Shown one piece after another: positions 59,386 to 64,000 of a stretch of 64,000 nucleotides of DNA. The position numbers and the translations under genes were made by a program. This DNA comes from Nageia nagi (Eukaryota > Pinophyta), in NCBI GenBank assembly GCA_050084985.1, contig JBITNC010000002.1, forward strand, positions 14,012,001 to 14,076,000, read 5' to 3'. The notes beneath the pieces are model-generated. The model searched no databases and had not been told where the DNA came from. It was given only the letters and a program-made list of their open reading frames with translations. Every line of letters starts with the position of its first letter. Position 1 is the first letter of the stretch.

Positions 59386-61409
59386 TAATTCTTTTGTTCA
59401 ACATTACATAATGAGGAATGTTTATCATCTATCTTAAACAATATATGTGGCATAAGTGGAGGTTATGTAGTAGTTGAAATTGGTAAGGCAATATGTCAAG
59501 AAATGAAAAGTAAGTTACTTAATGTTACATGATATTTTTCTTTTCATTATGTTTCATATAGATTAGGAATATATTATCATATAGGTTAGGCATGCATTTC
59601 ATATAGGATATATTGCATTACATTTTGCATTTGTGTTTTTTTCCCATTGTAGGTATTAAAACCTAAAAAGGAATTTTAATTTAATTAAAATACCCCTTTT
59701 AGGTATTTGTAATAATTACTTTATTAATATTATCATTATGCACACTTATCTACCTTTATGTTTTATGATAACAAGTCGATCTAGAAATAATTCCAAGAAG
59801 GAGTCTCAACCCATGTGTACCATAAGCCCAAGGAGGAGCCTTGGTATTGGACCTACTATCTATAAATGTGGAATGGTTGTACATGAGCAATCATGATATG
59901 ATCTAGAATCCTTGATAGGTAGTAATATACTTGTATCATTCTTGAATGATATTTCTTAACACCACCTATCATATCTAGATTTTGTTATACATTGAGCTTT
60001 GCATGCTTGCAATCTTCCTAATCTATCTATGTGCGATATTATGAGCATAAAGTGTACAATGATGATATTGAGAAAAATGAAAGACATATTGGAAAGGTAA
60101 TTATACAATGCTTCCAAGATCCTAGCATTACTAGTGGGTTGATGTTGGATCAGTGGCTCCTTATTTTGGAGAAGCTCATCATTTATCCCCTCTTAGTCAA
60201 ATATCTCCTTTATTCATTATGATAGGTTAAGATCAATTAATATCATTATCATATATATGTCATTAATATTTATTATTATTTCATTATTATTAGATAAATT
60301 GCATATATTAAATAACCCTAATAAATTATTTTTTTAGTTATAATAATTGGTGAACCTAACTTTTTGTATATTGTATTTTCAAGTTTTTCAAAAATGGAAC
60401 CTTTTGAATTTATTGCCATGATCAATAGCTTTGATGATGAAAATAAAGCTAATTTAAAGAAAATATTGTATGGGAATGATGATAGAAGTGAATTGGATTT
60501 CTCATACTAAATCTAGGGATTCAAATCCACTATGTGATAAAATTTGCACTGCTAGGGCACTGGATCTCTAAGTAGAACCTATCTCCAATTCATATCAAGG
60601 TGAATGAAATCATATGGCTCACATTGAGGCTTTTGAGATTAAATTCAAGTTAAATTTAGAATGGATGATAACTTATGGCAAAATATTTCCCAACTACATT
60701 TAGGGATGATGCCCTGACTTGGTACTTTTCTTTTCCTACTAAAGTTATCAATTATTATGCACAACTTATTTCATAATTTTAAATGCATTTTTAGTATTGT
60801 ACTCCTAAACAAATCATAGTTTCAGATTTGGTTAGTGCTATACTAGGGCACTAGATCTCTAAGTAGGACCTATCTCCAAATCATAGGTGACTAAATTTGG
60901 ACAAATATTTCAAAAGATATGAAGTATGATATAAGAGCCATTGTCTAAATCATATGTCATATCTATATTTATTCACAACATCCATCCTAAGTTAAACTTC
61001 ATAGCTCTATATTATATGACACTTCCATTCATCGAGAGTGTGCATAGGATAAAATAGGAGGAAACATGTTTCGTTGATATGGGAAAATTGAAGTACGATA
61101 TTCTTCTAAGGAGAAAAAAAAGAGGAGGATATCAAAAAAAAAGAGGATAAAAATGTTTATGCTATTAAGAAGCCTCAAAATAAAGAATAATAAATTATTC
61201 AAGCTAAATAAAACTTTAACCAAAATACAAGGTTACCTCTAGCTCTTATAGTTATGTTTCAAAATTATTTGTAAAAAGGATTGATAGAAACTTATCCAAA
61301 ACAAGAATTAGGTCCCAATGATGAAAAACCTAGTTAGTACAATGGAAGTAAATTTCATGAATATGATAAATTCAAAGGTCACCAAACAAATGTTTACATG
61401 ATATTAAGG
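59038..61409 (+). repeat. Array unit 3 (2372 bp)
   Basis: Same length as unit 1; no large difference seen. Confidence 0.93.
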
Positions 61410-61757
61410 AAGGAATATGATGCAAATAAAAGGATACCTAGTTGGCATAAAGAGGACAATTTTTGTTTATATCATAAATTCAAAGGTCATTCAATTTATG
61501 GATGTATTAACATGAAGAAAAAATTGCATAAAATTCTAGAAAGTGAAAACATTACTTATTTCGATAATAAATGTTTTGTTGAAGAAGAAAAAGGGCTTGT
61601 AGATGAATCTAATTATGCCAATGATATAAATAGTAATGCTATTGAAAATCCTAATGATGATTTTTTTATTGATACTAATGCTAATAATGAGTTTGGTGAA
61701 TATGATGATGTATTAACAAAATTACTAGTACAAACATGCATGGATCAAGAAAGATAA
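60394..61757 (+). pseudogene. gag gene of the array, crossing from unit 3 into unit 4
   Basis: Same structure as the earlier copies; the open C-terminal part is 61398-61757. Confidence 0.8.
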
Positions 61758-63779
61758 TAATTCTTTTGTTCAACATTACATAATGAGGAATGTTTATCAT
61801 CTATCTTAAACAATATATGTGGCATAAGTGGAGGTTATGTAGTAGTTGAAATTGGTAAGGCAATATGTCAAGAAATGAAAAGTAAGTTACTTAATGTTAC
61901 ATGATATTTTTCTTTTCATTATGTTTCATATAGATTAGGAATATATTATCATATAGGTTAGGCATGCATTTCATATAGGATATATTGCATTACATTTTGC
62001 ATTTGTGTTTTTTTCCCATTGTAGGTATTAAAACCTAAAAAGGAATTTTAATTTAATTAAAATACCCCTTTTAGGTATTTGTAATAATTACTTTATTAAT
62101 ATTATCATTATGCACACTTATCTACCTTTATGTTTTATGATAACAAGTCGATCTAGAAATAATTCCAAGAAGGAGTCTCAACCCATGTGTACCATAAGCC
62201 CAAGGAGGAGCCTTGGTATTGGACCTACTATCTATAAATGTGGAATGGTTGTACATGAGCAATCATGATATGATCTAGAATCCTTGATAGGTAGTAATAT
62301 ACTTGTATCATTCTTGAATGATATTTCTTAACACCACCTATCATATCTAGATTTTGTTATACATTGAGCTTTGCATGCTTGCAATCTTCCTAATCTATCT
62401 ATGTGCGATATTATGAGCATAAAGTGTACAATGATGATATTGAGAAAAATGAAAGACATATTGGAAAGGTAATTATACAATGCTTCCAAGATCCTAGCAT
62501 TACTAGTGGGTTGATGTTGGATCAGTGGCTCCTTATTTTGGAGAAGCTCATCATTTATCCCCTCTTAGTCAAATATCTCCTTTATTCATTATGATAGGTT
62601 AAGATCAATTAATATCATTATCATATATATGTCATTAATATTTATTATTATTTCATTATTATTAGATAAATTGCATATATTAAATAACCCTAATAAATTA
62701 TTTTTTAGTTATAATAATTGGTGAACCTAACTTTTTGTATATTGTATTTTCAAGTTTTTCAAAAATGGAACCTTTTGAATTTATTGCCATGATCAATAGC
62801 TTTGATGATGAAAATAAAGCTAATTTAAAGAAAATATTGTATGGGAATGATGATAGAAGTGAATTGGATTTCTCATACTAAATCTAGGGATTCAAATCCA
62901 CTATGTGATAAAATTTGCACTGCTAGGGCACTGGATCTCTAAGTAGAACCTATCTCCAATTCATATCAAGGTGAATGAAATCATATGGCTCACATTGAGG
63001 CTTTTGAGATTAAATTCAAGTTAAATTTAGAATGGATGATAACTTATGGCAAAATATTTCCCAACTACATTTAGGGATGATGCCCTGACTTGGTACTTTT
63101 CTTTTCCTACTAAAGTTATCAATTATTATGCACAACTTATTTCATAATTTTAAATGCATTTTTAGTATTGTACTCCTAAACAAATCATAGTTTCAGATTT
63201 GGTTAGTGCTATACTAGGGCACTAGATCTCTAAGTAGGACCTATCTCCAAATCATAGGTGACTAAATTTGGACAAATATTTCAAAAGATATGAAGTATGA
63301 TATAAGAGCCATTGTCTAAATCATATGTCATATCTATATTTATTCACAACATCCATCCTAAGTTAAACTTCATAGCTCTATATTATATGACACTTCCATT
63401 CATCGAGAGTGTGCATAGGATAAAATAGGAGGAAACATGTTTCGTTGATATGGGAAAATTGAAGTACGATATTCTTCTAAGGAGAAAAAAAAGAGGAGGA
63501 TATCAAAAAAAAGAGGATAAAAATGTTTATGCTATTAAGAAGCCTCAAAATAAAGAATAATAAATTATTCAAGCTAAATAAAACTTTAACCAAAATACAA
63601 GGTTACCTCTAGCTCTTATAGTTATGTTTCAAAATTATTTGTAAAAAGGATTGATAGAAACTTATCCAAAACAAGAATTAGGTCCCAATGATGAAAAACC
63701 TAGTTAGTACAATGGAAGTAAATTTCATGAATATGATAAATTCAAAGGTCACCAAACAAATGTTTACATGATATTAAGG
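61410..63779 (+). repeat. Array unit 4 (2370 bp)
   Basis: Two bases shorter by different events from unit 2: one T fewer near 62701 and one A fewer near 63505. Confidence 0.93.
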
Positions 63780-64000
63780 AAGGAATATGATGCAAATAAA
63801 AGGATACCTAGTTGGCATAAAGAGGACAATTTTTGTTTATATCATAAATTCAAAGGTCATTCAATTTATGGATGTATTAACATGAAGAAAAAATTGCATA
63901 AATTCTAGAAAGTGAAAACATTACTTATTTCGATAATAAATGTTTTGTTGAAGAAGAAAAAGGGCTTGTAGATGAATCTAATTATGCCAATGATATAAAT
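62765..64000 (+). pseudogene. gag gene of the array, unit 4 into partial unit 5
   Basis: As in earlier copies, but the last part has CATAAATTCTAG near 63898, one A fewer, which shifts the frame after the knuckle. Runs off the window. Confidence 0.75.
63780..64000 (+). repeat. Array unit 5 (partial)
   Basis: First 221 bp of a further unit, continuing past the right edge. Confidence 0.93.

Larger units (their letters stand above)
54296..64000 (+). repeat. Tandem array of a ~2371-bp gag-bearing unit, at least 4.1 copies
   Basis: The landmark GGAATATGATGC starts at 54298, 56670, 59040, 61412 and 63782, giving periods 2372, 2370, 2372 and 2370. Units look almost identical by eye; most differences are one-base changes in A or T runs. 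Each period contains a gag gene (ATG at 55652 and equivalents) and about 1 kb of non-coding DNA. The left junction lies inside gag just upstream of the zinc-knuckle region, after a purine-rich tract. The array leaves the window on the right. Confidence 0.95.

Overview
The window looks like transposon-filled intergenic DNA of a land plant. It is AT-rich and poor in CpG, it is almost wholly built of old Ty3/gypsy retrotransposons of the Tat-like type, and it carries plant mobile domain (PMD) pseudogenes. Very large elements (13-16 kb), deep nesting and slow decay would fit a big-genome seed plant such as a gymnosperm, but the species cannot be fixed from this sequence. I see no intact host gene, no tRNA or rRNA gene and no bacterial-type feature. 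Nearly every coding region is broken by stop codons, mostly of the kind produced by C-to-T or G-to-A change.

Layout. Positions 1-4079 hold a PMD fragment and a divergent LTR. Positions 4080-34515 are a minus-strand gypsy element (the host): 5' LTR at 32728-34515, then gag, protease, archaeal-type RNase H (aRNH) and reverse transcriptase (RT). A younger plus-strand element at 12207-28552 (821-bp LTRs, AATAT target-site duplication) has landed inside the host RT. Left of that insertion the host continues with RT, RNase H, integrase, a long extra ORF and its 3' LTR (4080-5857). Positions 34516-36336 hold degenerate repeats and a possible LTR remnant. Positions 36337-49109 are a second plus-strand element with 1382-bp LTRs and a GGTGT duplication. 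Positions 49115-54295 are unrecognised AT-rich DNA with an Asp/Asn-rich ORF remnant. From 54296 to the end runs a tandem array of a unit of about 2371 bp, more than four near-identical copies, each carrying a broken gag gene.

Three features stand out. (1) In the 36337 element and in the host element the aRNH lies between protease and RT, not after the RT-linked RNase H as in classic Tat/Ogre elements. (2) Both also carry a very long extra ORF between integrase and the 3' LTR, with an N-terminal globular region, a charged or proline-rich linker and coiled coils. (3) The 12207 element has lost RT and RNase H yet keeps aRNH and integrase, adds a 354-codon sense ORF, and carries an antisense PMD gene of about 685 codons whose frame has only stop codons and no frameshift. 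The terminal array looks like a gag-only (TR-GAG-like) element turned into a macrosatellite.
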